Shown here piece after piece: positions 53,354 to 63,474 of a stretch of 64,000 bases of DNA. Position 1 is the first letter of the stretch, and each line of letters starts with the position of its first letter. The translations under genes were made by a program, and so were the position numbers. The DNA comes from Streptomyces lincolnensis (GTDB lineage Bacteria > Actinomycetota > Actinomycetes > Streptomycetales > Streptomycetaceae), in contig NZ_CP016438.1 in the NCBI RefSeq assembly GCF_001685355.1, positions 8,308,001 to 8,372,000 on the forward strand, given 5' to 3'. The notes below the pieces were generated by a model. That model saw only the letters and a list, made by a program, of their open reading frames with translations. It had not been told where the DNA came from and did no database searches.

Positions 53354-54394
53354 GTGAAACGCCTGCGATGGCCGAGTTGGATGCCGATCGACCCGTACAT
53401 CCTGCTGCTGCTCGGGACGGTGGGTCTCGCGACCCTCGTACCGGCGCGCGGGACGGGCGCGGAGGTGGCCTCGGGCGCCTCCACGGCGGCGATCGCCTTC
53501 CTGTTCTTCCTCTACGGCGCCCGGCTCTCCACCCGGGAGGCGATGGCCGGGGTCAAGCACTGGCGGCTCCATGTCACGGTCCTGGCCTGCACGTTCGTCC
53601 TCTTCCCGCTGCTGGGACTGGCGGCCCGCGGCCTCGTCCCGGTCTTCCTGACCCACCCGCTCTACCAGGGCCTGCTGTTCCTCACACTGGTCCCCTCGAC
53701 CATCCAGTCCTCGATCGCCTTCACCTCGATGGCCCGGGGCAACGTACCCGCCGCGATCTGCGCGGGCTCCTTCTCCTCGCTGGTCGGCATCGTCCTCACC
53801 CCGCTGCTGGCCGCCGCCGTGCTCGGCAGCGGTGCCGGGGGCTTCTCGGCGGACTCGCTCCTTCAGATCGTGCTCCAGCTGCTGGTGCCGTTCGTCGCCG
53901 GACAGCTGCTGCGCCGCTGGATCGGCGGATTCGTCACCCGGCACAAGAAGGTGCTCGGCCTGGTCGACCGCGGCTCGATCCTGCTCGTCGTCTACACCGC
54001 CTTCAGCGAGGGCATGGTGCAGGGCATCTGGCACCAGGTCAGCCCGGCCCGGCTGGCCGGTCTGCTGGTCGTCGAGGCCGTGCTGCTCGCCGTGATGCTG
54101 CTGGTGACCTGGTACGGCGCCAAGGCGCTGCGCTTCGGCCGGGAGGACCGGATCGCCATCCAGTTCGCCGGTTCGAAGAAGTCCCTCGCCGCCGGACTGC
54201 CCATGGCGAGCGTGCTGTTCGGCGCGCACGCCTCGCTGGCGGTGCTGCCGCTGATGCTCTTCCACCAGATGCAGCTGATGGTGTGCGCGGTGATCGCCAA
54301 GCGCCGCGCCCGCGACCCGCTCCCGGAGGTCAGTCCGTCGGCTCCAGCCGAAGCGTCACGAACCGCGGTCGGTACAGGGACACGTTCCGGTTGA
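53354..54394 (+). CDS. BASS-type (bile acid:sodium symporter family, YfeH-like) transporter
   Basis: A 346-residue protein with about ten hydrophobic segments, the GARLSTREAMAGVKHWRLH loop and two crossing motifs, LVPSTIQSSIAFTSMARGN (~130) and FAGSKKSLAAGLPMASVLF (~275). This is the SBF-like/YfeH branch of the bile acid:sodium symporter superfamily, importing organic anions; the substrate is unknown. The GTG at 53354 follows GGAG. Its last 65 bp overlap the convergent 54330 gene. Confidence 0.88.
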   Translation: MKRLRWPSWMPIDPYILLLLGTVGLATLVPARGTGAEVASGASTAAIAFLFFLYGARLSTREAMAGVKHWRLHVTVLACTFVLFPLLGLAARGLVPVFLTHPLYQGLLFLTLVPSTIQSSIAFTSMARGNVPAAICAGSFSSLVGIVLTPLLAAAVLGSGAGGFSADSLLQIVLQLLVPFVAGQLLRRWIGGFVTRHKKVLGLVDRGSILLVVYTAFSEGMVQGIWHQVSPARLAGLLVVEAVLLAVMLLVTWYGAKALRFGREDRIAIQFAGSKKSLAAGLPMASVLFGAHASLAVLPLMLFHQMQLMVCAVIAKRRARDPLPEVSPSAPAEASRTAVGTGTRSG

Positions 54395-55553
54395 GCTGCG
54401 CCGCCGCGGCGGTCGGCTCCAGCCAGTTGACGTCGTAGCTCAGCACCAGCCGTCCGCCGTCTCCCAGTTCCGGATGGATCTGCGGGTTGTAGGCGGCGAC
54501 CTGGCCCTCGGGCAGCGCGGGTGTCAGGTCCCGCGCCGGGCCGTGCCAGGGCCCCGTGGGGGAGCACGCCCAGTAGGAGGTCACGGTCGTCAGCCCGCGG
54601 GTGCCCGCGGCCATCGTGAACAGCACGTACGTCCCGTCCCGCCGCACCACCGAGAACGCGCTGCCCACCCCGGTGCGCCGCCCGTCCCCGAGCACCGCGG
54701 CCGGACGGGCCCGGGAGGTCCACTCGGAGCCGTCCCAGTACTCCCAGGCGGCCGGATCCCCCAGCCCACCCTCCGGCACCCGCGCCGCGTACGCCCGCGA
54801 CGCGGGCCGGGAGGCGGCCTGGCCGTCGTCGCCGCCGAAGACGTACGTCCAGCCGCCCTCCGTCACCAGCGTGGTCCCGAACAGCACGCGCCGGGAGGGG
54901 TCCGGAACCGCCTGCTGGTCGAGCACCTTCACGACCGACTCGACCCGCAGGTCGGGCAGGGAGAGCGTGGCGACCTCGGTGGCCGTGGGCACGCCGAACA
55001 CCCAGGGCGCGGCGCCCGCGGTCCGCACCCACAGCAGCACCCGCAGGACCTGCTCCGAGGAGCCGGGGGAGCGGGGCTCGACCCGGGCCGCGACCGGCCA
55101 GCGCCACTGGTCGGAGCTCGGGTTGGGGAAGAGCGGGGCCGGGAGCGTGGACTCCAGACGGCCCTCGCGCATCACCACCGCCGAATTGCGCACCAGCGGG
55201 GCGGTGGTGTCCCGCCAGGCGAAGGACTCGCCGGCCGGGTTCGGAGGGCCGTACACCTGGCCCAGATAGGTGTCCGAGAACAGCCACAGCAAGCGGCCGT
55301 CGGGCAGCCGCACGGAGTGGGTGCCGTCGCCGCCGGTCCAGTCGTCGGTACGGGACGCGTCGTCGCCGTAGCGGGCGAACTCGGCGGTGAGGCCGCCGTC
55401 GGCCGCCCACGAGCCGACCGCGCGCGGCGCGCAGCCCTCCGGCCGGCCGTCGTCGTCCGGGAGGGCGGTGAGCAGCACGGCCGCGAGAACCAGGGTCAGC
55501 AGCAGGCCGACCCCGGTTCCCGTCCGCTGTCGTGCTCGTGAGTCCTCGGGCAC
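54330..55553 (-). CDS. Membrane-anchored beta-propeller protein (DUF4185/GH43-like)
   Basis: A 407-residue protein with an uncleaved N-terminal membrane helix (about 13-32, GVGLLLTLVLAAVLLTALP) and an extracellular propeller: WLFSDTYLG, VRNSAVVMREG, WRWPVAARVE, YVFGGDDGQ, GSAFSVVRRDGTYVLFTM, YNPQIHPELGDGGRLVLSYDVN. The repeat pattern resembles DUF4185/DUF5005 five-bladed propellers related to GH43/GH32 folds; activity is unknown. It lies 10 bp after the sialidase gene on the same strand, suggesting joint action on surface glycans. Confidence 0.7.
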   Translation of the reverse strand: MPEDSRARQRTGTGVGLLLTLVLAAVLLTALPDDDGRPEGCAPRAVGSWAADGGLTAEFARYGDDASRTDDWTGGDGTHSVRLPDGRLLWLFSDTYLGQVYGPPNPAGESFAWRDTTAPLVRNSAVVMREGRLESTLPAPLFPNPSSDQWRWPVAARVEPRSPGSSEQVLRVLLWVRTAGAAPWVFGVPTATEVATLSLPDLRVESVVKVLDQQAVPDPSRRVLFGTTLVTEGGWTYVFGGDDGQAASRPASRAYAARVPEGGLGDPAAWEYWDGSEWTSRARPAAVLGDGRRTGVGSAFSVVRRDGTYVLFTMAAGTRGLTTVTSYWACSPTGPWHGPARDLTPALPEGQVAAYNPQIHPELGDGGRLVLSYDVNWLEPTAAAAQLNRNVSLYRPRFVTLRLEPTD

Positions 55554-55563
55554 GCACGGGACG

Positions 55564-57507
55564 TTAGTGGCTGCGGTCCACCCGGTCCATGGGCAACCAC
55601 ATCACCGTGTTCCCCGCGAGCGGGATCCCGGACACGATCTCCGCGTCGGTGAGCGCCCGGTCCCAGGCGCGGACCTCGTCGATCGCCCCGGTGAAGAACG
55701 CCCGCCCGTCCATCCGCTGCCCGACGTGCACACCGAACGGCGCGTTGCGGCTGACCGAACCGGGCACGTCCGCCGTACCGGTCGCCGTCCCGTCCACGAA
55801 CAGCGTCAGCCGGCCCCCGCCCCGGCGCAGGACCACCCGGTGCCACCGGCCGTCGTCATGGCCGCCGGTGGCACTCACGGCTGCCGTGCGCACGGCCGCC
55901 GCACCGTCCCGTACGACGATCCGCCCCTGCACACCGCCGCCCTCCGCGCGCAGCGACACCTGCGGCTGGCCTCCGACCCCGCCCATCCACAGCAGCGGCT
56001 GCTCCCCGGCCGCGGCGGTCCGCCGGAACCACAGCGACACCGTGAAGTCCTTCGTCCCGAGGGGCAGTCCCTCCCGGTGCGGCAGGCGTACGGCGTCGTC
56101 GGCGCCGTCGAAGGACAGGGCCCCGCCCGAGACGCCGGCCGTCGGCGCGGCGCCGCCCAGCACGGCCGCTTCCTCGGCGCCTGGCGCGAGGTCGGCGGTG
56201 GTCGGGTCCGGTGCGGGGCGCGGGGGCAGGCGGTCCGCGGTGAAGCGGGCGAAGCGGATCTCGTCGCGGGCGTCGACGGCGCCGCTCTCGTACAGCAGGC
56301 CCACCGTGGTGTCGTCGATCGGCGCCAGGTCCGAGTAGCCGGACCAGTCGCCGGTCACGACCGCGCCGCGGTCCGCGCTGTCCCAGGTGGCGCCGCCGTC
56401 GTGGGAGGAGCGGATCAGCAGGGTCCTGCGGCGGTCGGGGTCGCCGGGGCAGGACAGCAGCAGGCGTGCGCCGAAGGGGAGGGCGGCGCACTGGACCTGG
56501 GGCGCGTACAGGTCCGGGAGCGTGGTGAACGGGGTGGTGAAGCTGTCGCCGGCGTCGGTGCTGACGGTCTGGGTGCGGTGGCCGAGGTCGGTGCCGTCCT
56601 GTTCGCGGCCGCTGACCAGGACCGAGCCGTCGGCGCGTTCGGCGAGGGTGAGTTCGGACGGCTTCTGCCGGAAGGTGCCGTCGGCGGCGACCGGCCAGGT
56701 GTCGGTGGCGCCGGCCTTCCAGTGCTCGCCGCCGTCGTCGCTGACCACGAGTGCGGCGTGGTGGGCGGTGACCCGGGTGCCGTCCCAGGTCTCGGTGTTG
56801 ACGCCGAGGACCAGGCGCCCCGCGTGCGGGCCGTGGGTGAGCTGGATGCCGTGCGCGGGGCCGGTGGCGTACCAGGAGTTCCAGTGCGCGGGCCGGATTC
56901 CGGTGCTCAGGTCGCGCGGCGCCGACCAGGTCCGGCCGTCGTCGTCGCTGTGCAGGAGGTGCGGGGCGCGGTCGCAGGGCACGGAGCAGTTCTCGCCGTC
57001 CGTGCGGCCGGTGTTGTGGGTCGCGGCGAGCAGGACGCGCCCGGTCGCCCGGTCCACGACGGGTACCGGGTTGCCGTGCGTGTCCCCGTCGCCCTCGTCC
57101 ACGACCTGGAGCGGGCCCCAGGTGCGGCCGCCGTCCGTGGAGCGCTTGAGGACGATGTCGATGTCGGCCGCGTCACCGCAGTTGAGGACCCGTCCCTCGG
57201 CGAACGCCAGCAGCGTCCCGGCGCCCGTCCTGACGATCGCCGGGATACGGAAGCAGGCGTAGCCGGGGTCCTGGGAGGCCCGGAACAGCACCTGCTGCTC
57301 GAACACGGGTGCCGCGACGGCCGGACCGGCGTGCGCGGGGCCCGGGAGGGTGGCCAGGACGGGCAAGACGGACAGGGTGGACAGGGCAGACAGGGTGGAC
57401 AGGGCGGCCGTCACGGTCAGTGGGGATCTCGGACGGACATGCGGCGATCTCGGACGTACGCGCGGACATGGTGACAAGAGGCGACATGGCCTCTTTGGTC
57501 CGATCAT
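55564..57507 (-). CDS. Secreted sialidase (GH33) with C-terminal LamG-like domain
   Basis: A 647-residue protein. The N-terminus has a signal peptide whose hydrophobic core is built from a TLSALSTLS repeat. The six-bladed propeller (about 70-400) has the FRIP motif (YACFRIPAIV) and Asp boxes (STDGGRTW, SDDDGRTW, SDDGGEHW, STDAGDSF, SHDGGATW). A LamG/concanavalin-like domain follows (about 470-640: GALSFDGADDAVRLP, AIDEVRAWDRALTDAE). It removes terminal sialic acids from glycans. The exact start is uncertain; a TTG ten codons in is possible. Confidence 0.88.
   Translation of the reverse strand: MIGPKRPCRLLSPCPRVRPRSPHVRPRSPLTVTAALSTLSALSTLSVLPVLATLPGPAHAGPAVAAPVFEQQVLFRASQDPGYACFRIPAIVRTGAGTLLAFAEGRVLNCGDAADIDIVLKRSTDGGRTWGPLQVVDEGDGDTHGNPVPVVDRATGRVLLAATHNTGRTDGENCSVPCDRAPHLLHSDDDGRTWSAPRDLSTGIRPAHWNSWYATGPAHGIQLTHGPHAGRLVLGVNTETWDGTRVTAHHAALVVSDDGGEHWKAGATDTWPVAADGTFRQKPSELTLAERADGSVLVSGREQDGTDLGHRTQTVSTDAGDSFTTPFTTLPDLYAPQVQCAALPFGARLLLSCPGDPDRRRTLLIRSSHDGGATWDSADRGAVVTGDWSGYSDLAPIDDTTVGLLYESGAVDARDEIRFARFTADRLPPRPAPDPTTADLAPGAEEAAVLGGAAPTAGVSGGALSFDGADDAVRLPHREGLPLGTKDFTVSLWFRRTAAAGEQPLLWMGGVGGQPQVSLRAEGGGVQGRIVVRDGAAAVRTAAVSATGGHDDGRWHRVVLRRGGGRLTLFVDGTATGTADVPGSVSRNAPFGVHVGQRMDGRAFFTGAIDEVRAWDRALTDAEIVSGIPLAGNTVMWLPMDRVDRSH
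57371..57406. repeat. 9-bp tandem repeat (GACAGGG + 2) in the sialidase signal peptide
   Basis: Four consecutive 9-mers GACAGGGTG, GACAGGGCA, GACAGGGTG, GACAGGGCG encode the alternating TLS-ALS core of the signal peptide. Units are in frame, so copy-number change would lengthen or shorten the hydrophobic core by three residues. Confidence 0.75.
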
Positions 57508-57641
57508 CCGGCCATGCTAGGGCTGACGGTTCGTCACCCATGGCAGCCACGGGGGCGCGGGATCACCTTTCCCCGAGCTGTTCACGGGCCTGTTGATCGG
57601 TATCTCCGGTACGGAGGGCTGACGGCGGATAACGTTCCGTC

Positions 57642-58184
57642 ATGACCGCACCCCTCGCACTCGATCCCGCGCGCACCGCCCTCGTGCTCGTCGACCTGAT
57701 GGACCGCATCCTCGCCCTGCCCCTGGAACCCCACAAGGGGACCGAAGTCCTCGCCGCCGGGCAGGAGTTGGCGGCCGCGTTCCGTTCGGTCGGTGCCCTC
57801 GTCGTCCTCGTCCGGGTCGAACGGCCCGGGGTCGCCGAGCAGCCGCCGGGCAGCGCGCTGGCCGCCGGGCTCCGGCACGAGGGCGACCTGGAGATCGTGA
57901 AGCGGACCATCGGCGCCTTCCAGGGCACCGAACTCGACGAGCGGCTGCGTGAACACGGCGTCACCACCCTCGTCTTCGGCGGCATCGCCACCAACCTCGG
58001 CGTCGAGTCCACCGCCCGCGCGGCCGGCGACCTCGGCTACGACCTCGTCTTCGTCGAGGACGCCATGGCCGCGTTCACGGCCGCCGAGCACGAGGCGTCG
58101 GTGCGGCTGGACTTTCCCCGGCTGGGCACCGTGGTGTCGGTGGGGCAGGTGCGGTTCACGGCGGAGCCGGGCTCAGACCAGTAG
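57642..58184 (+). CDS. Isochorismatase-like hydrolase lacking the catalytic Cys
   Basis: A 180-residue protein with the isochorismatase fold: Asp18 (LVLVDLMDRI) and Lys87 (LEIVKRTIGAF) of the catalytic triad are present, but the usual Cys in the ATxxCVEST segment is Gly120 (GGIATNLGVESTARAA). This is also seen in true isochorismatases (EntB/PhzD type), so it is not a nicotinamidase-like cysteine hydrolase. No isochorismate pathway gene is adjacent. It overlaps the end of the convergent SDR gene by 12 bp. Confidence 0.87.
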   Translation: MTAPLALDPARTALVLVDLMDRILALPLEPHKGTEVLAAGQELAAAFRSVGALVVLVRVERPGVAEQPPGSALAAGLRHEGDLEIVKRTIGAFQGTELDERLREHGVTTLVFGGIATNLGVESTARAAGDLGYDLVFVEDAMAAFTAAEHEASVRLDFPRLGTVVSVGQVRFTAEPGSDQ

Positions 58185-58892
58185 GCCGCCGCCGTCCACC
58201 ACGACGGTCGCGCCGGTGCTGTAGCCGTTGCGCATCAGGTACAGATACGCCTCGGCCACGTCCTCGGCCTCGCCCACCCGGCCCACGGGCAGGGCCGCGG
58301 CGGACGCCGCGAACAGGCCGTCACGGTCCGCCCGCGGCAGCTCACGCCACAGCTCCGTGCGCACCACACCCGGGGAGACGACGTTGACGCGGACCGGGGC
58401 GATCTCCAGGGCCAGCGCACGGGTGAGCGACTCCATCGCCCCGCACAGGCTCGCCGCGACGGTCGTCCCCGGCATCGGGCGGCGGCCCGCCGTGCCGGTC
58501 GTCAGCACCACCGAGCCGCCCGGCCGGATCGCCGGGGCGCCGTACTTGACAGCCGTGTACGCGCCCCACAGCCGCGTGTCCAGAAAGCGCCGGGCCCGCC
58601 CGAGGTCCGAGTCGGCGAGGCTCTCCAGCAGGAGCGGCTCACCGGCCGTGTAGACGAGGTGGTCGAAGCCGCCGATCCGCTCGAAGAAGCCGCGCACCGC
58701 CTCCTCGTCGGTCGCGTCCAGGACGTGCCCCTCGGTCCCCTCGGGCAGCCGCTTCAGCGCGGCGTCCACGCTCTCCCGCCGCCGCGAGGCGACCACGACG
58801 CCCGCGCCCTCCCGCGCGGCGGCCTCCGCCACCGCCCGTCCGATACCCGCCGTGCCGCCGACGACGACGATCCGTTGTCCTTGCAGGCTCAT
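58173..58892 (-). CDS. SDR-fold protein without the Tyr/Lys active site
   Basis: A 239-residue short-chain dehydrogenase-like protein. The cofactor loop is intact (VVVGGTAGIGRAVAE) and the C-terminal SPGVVRTELW and GATVVVDGGGLLV are normal. The YxxxK site reads VAASL (Val145...Leu149), and the usual catalytic Ser position reads LTTGTAG. It may bind NAD(P) without classical catalysis, for instance as a sensor or scaffold. The ATG has GGAG 7 nt before it. It is divergent from a LysR gene. Confidence 0.85.
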   Translation of the reverse strand: MSLQGQRIVVVGGTAGIGRAVAEAAAREGAGVVVASRRRESVDAALKRLPEGTEGHVLDATDEEAVRGFFERIGGFDHLVYTAGEPLLLESLADSDLGRARRFLDTRLWGAYTAVKYGAPAIRPGGSVVLTTGTAGRRPMPGTTVAASLCGAMESLTRALALEIAPVRVNVVSPGVVRTELWRELPRADRDGLFAASAAALPVGRVGEAEDVAEAYLYLMRNGYSTGATVVVDGGGLLV

Positions 58893-59012
58893 GCCCGACT
58901 CCCTGCTTGCTGTCCGGTTCTGGTGTGCCCGGTCCGTGGTGTCCGGTCCGTGGTGTGTCCGGTTCTCAGCCTGCGGCCGCTCCCGCCCCGCCGTCCAAGA
59001 CCTCTTCCGGCG

Positions 59013-59039
59013 TCGGCGATACCCTGAAGGCATCGCCGA
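59013..59039. promoter_or_regulatory. 8-bp inverted repeat (TCGGCGAT-N11-ATCGCCGA) just before the LysR start
   Basis: The perfect repeat spans 59013-59020 and 59032-59039, ending 13 nt upstream of the LysR ATG. It could be an autoregulatory LysR site for the divergent SDR/LysR pair or a hairpin at the ribosome-binding site. Confidence 0.5.
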
Positions 59040-59052
59040 GGAAGGGACGGCC

Positions 59053-59862
59053 ATGGACCTCGACCTGCGGAAAGTGCGCTACTTCGTCGCGACGGCCGAG
59101 CTGCTCCACTTCGGGCGGGCCGCCGAGCTGCTGCACATCGCCCAGCCCGTGCTGAGCCGTCAGATCCGGGCCCTGGAGAAGGACTTGGGGGCCACCCTCT
59201 TCGAACGGGACAGCCACGGTGTGACGTTGACGGCGGCAGGGCGTCAACTCCTGGACGACGCCCGGAACCTGCTCGCCGCCGCCGACGCCACCCGACGCCG
59301 TGTACAGCGGGCCGCGCGTGGCCCGAACCGGCTCGTGGTCGGATTCCGCGCCGGAGTCGTCGTCACCCATGCCGTACGGGCGTTCGCCGCCGCCCACCCC
59401 GAGGTCGAGGTGCAGGCCCGCCGGGTGGAGTGGGACGACCAGGAGCGGTCCATCCTCGACGGGACGGTCGACCTCGCCTACGTGCGCCGCCCGGTCCAGG
59501 AGCGGGGCCTGAGACTGCTGCCCCTGTTCGCGGAGCCGCGGGTGGCGATGCTTCCCGCCGGCCACCGGCTCGCCGGCAAGCAGGAGCTCGCTGTGGCCGA
59601 CCTCGACGGCGAACCGAGGCTGCGCTACCTCGACGCCGGCCCGGACGACGTGCCGATCCGCACGATCGAGGAGAAGTTCGAACGGGTCGCGAGCGGCCAC
59701 GGCATCACCCTCGTCCCGCGGTCGGTGGCCGAGCAGTACTCGCGCCCCGACATCACCTACGTCCCCGTACCGGACGCGGAGCCCGACGAGGTGCTCCTCG
59801 CCTGGGAGGCGAGCCGCAGGACACCCCTGATCAGCGACTTCGTGCGGGTGGCCCGGGGCTGA
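59053..59862 (+). CDS. LysR-family regulator (BenM/CatM-like)
   Basis: A 269-residue LysR protein with the helix-turn-helix at 1-60 (RYFVATAELLHFGRAAELLHIAQPVLSRQIRALEKDLG) and a shortened effector domain. This N-terminus is typical of the aromatic-compound (BenM/CatM) branch. It is about 30 residues shorter than usual; a segment between PDDVPIRTIEEKF and ERVASGHGITLVP appears to be missing, where the family has the second half of the effector-binding loop. The divergent SDR gene is the probable target. Confidence 0.88.
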   Translation: MDLDLRKVRYFVATAELLHFGRAAELLHIAQPVLSRQIRALEKDLGATLFERDSHGVTLTAAGRQLLDDARNLLAAADATRRRVQRAARGPNRLVVGFRAGVVVTHAVRAFAAAHPEVEVQARRVEWDDQERSILDGTVDLAYVRRPVQERGLRLLPLFAEPRVAMLPAGHRLAGKQELAVADLDGEPRLRYLDAGPDDVPIRTIEEKFERVASGHGITLVPRSVAEQYSRPDITYVPVPDAEPDEVLLAWEASRRTPLISDFVRVARG

Positions 59863-59911
59863 GGCGGGGCCCCTTCGGCGCAGGGGGCGCTCCCCGCCTC
59901 AGGGCCCCGCC
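59863..59911. terminator. 10-bp bidirectional hairpin terminator between LysR and fdhD
   Basis: GGCGGGGCCC (59863-59872) pairs perfectly with GGGCCCCGCC (59902-59911) between two convergent stops; additional GC pairing is possible in the loop. Confidence 0.75.
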
Positions 59912-59932
59912 GCCGTGTCGCGGGCAAACCGC

Positions 59933-60781
59933 TCAGCCCTGGGTGGCCGCGGCCCGCAGGGCGATGCGGTTCTCGCCCGCGTACACGTTCATGGAGGCGC
60001 CGCGCAGGAAGCCGACCAGTGTCAGGCCGGTCTCCGCGGCCAGGTCCACCGCGAGGGAGGAGGGCGCCGAGACCGCCGCGAGGACGGGGATGCCCGCCAT
60101 GACGGCCTTCTGCGCCAGCTCGAAGGAGGCCCGGCCGGAGACCAGCAGGATCGTGCGGGACAGTGGCAGGTCGCCGTTCTGGAGGGCGCGGCCGACCAGT
60201 TTGTCGACCGCGTTGTGCCGGCCCACGTCCTCCCGAATGTCCAGCAGCTCGCCGGCCTCGCTGAACAGGGCCGCCGCGTGCAGGCCCCCGGTCCGGTCGA
60301 AGACCCGCTGGCCCTCGCGCAGCCGGTCGGGGAGGCTCGCGAGGAGCTCGGGTTCGACGCGGACCGGGGGAGTGTCGGAGATGGGCCAGCGGGTCGTGGT
60401 GCGCACGGCGTCGAGACTCGCCTTGCCGCACAGGCCGCACGAGGAGGTGGTGTACACGTTCCGTTCGAGGGTGATGTCGGGGATCACCACGCCGGGTGTC
60501 GTGCGCACGTCCACCACGTTGTACGTGTTCGAGCCGTCCGCGGTCGCGCCCGCGCAGTAGACGATGTTCTGGAGGTCGCTCGCGGAGGCCAGCACACCCT
60601 CGCTCACCAGGAAGCCTGCGGCCAGCGCGAAGTCGTCGCCCGGTGTGCGCATGGTGATGGCGAGGGGTTTGCCGTTGAGCCTGATCTCCAGTGGCTCCTC
60701 GGCGACGAGCGTGTCCGGGCGGCTGGAGACCACCCCGTCGCGGATGCGGATCACCTTGCGTCGTTCCGTGACTCGTCCCAT
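59933..60781 (-). CDS. fdhD: Formate dehydrogenase accessory sulfurtransferase FdhD
   Basis: A 282-residue protein with the essential CxxC loop (SSCGLCGK, Cys115 and Cys118) and the conserved FDRTGGLHAAALF, EDVGRHNAVDKL and SGRASFELAQKA blocks. FdhD passes sulfur from the cysteine desulfurase to the bis-MGD cofactor of formate dehydrogenase. It is the last gene of the formate dehydrogenase operon, 7 bp after the Fe-S subunit gene. Confidence 0.95.
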   Translation of the reverse strand: MGRVTERRKVIRIRDGVVSSRPDTLVAEEPLEIRLNGKPLAITMRTPGDDFALAAGFLVSEGVLASASDLQNIVYCAGATADGSNTYNVVDVRTTPGVVIPDITLERNVYTTSSCGLCGKASLDAVRTTTRWPISDTPPVRVEPELLASLPDRLREGQRVFDRTGGLHAAALFSEAGELLDIREDVGRHNAVDKLVGRALQNGDLPLSRTILLVSGRASFELAQKAVMAGIPVLAAVSAPSSLAVDLAAETGLTLVGFLRGASMNVYAGENRIALRAAATQG

Positions 60782-60788
60782 GTCCTGA

Positions 60789-61645
60789 TCAGCCCCGGTT
60801 CTGTACGTGCTGGTAGCCGAAACGGCCCTTGATGCAGAGGTTGCCGTGGGTCACCGGGTTGTCGTGCGGCGAGGTGACCTTCACGATCTCATTGTCCTGC
60901 ACGTGCAGGGTCAGGTTGCAGCCCACTCCGCAGTACGCGCACACCGTGGTCGTCTCGGTCTGCGCCGACTCGTCCCAGGTGCCCGCCGCCCGCATGTCGA
61001 ACTCCGACTTGAAGGACAGGGCCCCCGTGGGGCACACCTCGATGCAGTTGCCGCAGTACACGCACGCCGAGTCCGTGAGCGGCCCGTCGTGCTCCACCGC
61101 GATCCGGGCGTCGAAGCCGCGGCCCACGACCGAGATCGCGAAGGTGTTCTGCCACTGGTCGCCGCAGGCGTCCACGCACTTGTAGCAGAGGATGCACTTG
61201 TCGTAGTCGCGCACATACAGGTCGTTGTCGACCCTGGGCTCCTCGTTCAGGCGGGCCGCGTCGGGGCCGAAGCGGTCCGGTTTCGCCTCGTACTCCTTGA
61301 TCCACGCGGCGACCTTCGGGGTGGTCGACAGGTCGACCGAGGAGGCGAGGAGTTCGAGGACGATCTTGCGGCTGTGCCGGGCGCGCTCGGTGTCCGTGCG
61401 CACCTCCATGCCCGGCTCGGCCTTGCGGGAGCAGGCCGGGACGAGGGTGCGCGCCCCCTCGACCTCGACGACACAGACCCGGCAGGCGTTCTTGGGGGTG
61501 AGGGTGTCGCCCTCGCAGAGGGTCGGGATGTCCTTGCCCGCCGCACGGCAGGCGTCGAGGATCGTCGAGCCCTCCGGGACCCGGGCCTCCTGCCCGTCGA
61601 GGGTGAACTCCAGCAGCCGGCGCGGGATCCCCAGCGGTGTCACGG

Positions 61646-61649
<4 letters not shown>
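60789..61649 (-). CDS. Separate iron-sulfur subunit of NAD-linked formate dehydrogenase
   Basis: A 286-residue protein matching the N-terminal part of FdsA-type formate dehydrogenase alpha subunits: a [2Fe-2S] domain (Cys45, Cys56, Cys59, Cys73), two [4Fe-4S] ferredoxin clusters (CILCYKCVDAC, Cys152-162; CVYCGNCIEVC, Cys196-206), and the Fe4S4 region that normally begins the molybdopterin domain (CAYCGVGC, Cys237-244, and Cys272 in GNLCIKGRFG). It then stops at the boundary where the catalytic domain would follow. Its ATG overlaps the stop of the NuoE/F gene. It wires the Mo centre to the diaphorase. Confidence 0.9.
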
Positions 61650-63469
<1,820 letters not shown>

Positions 63470-63474
63470 TTACG

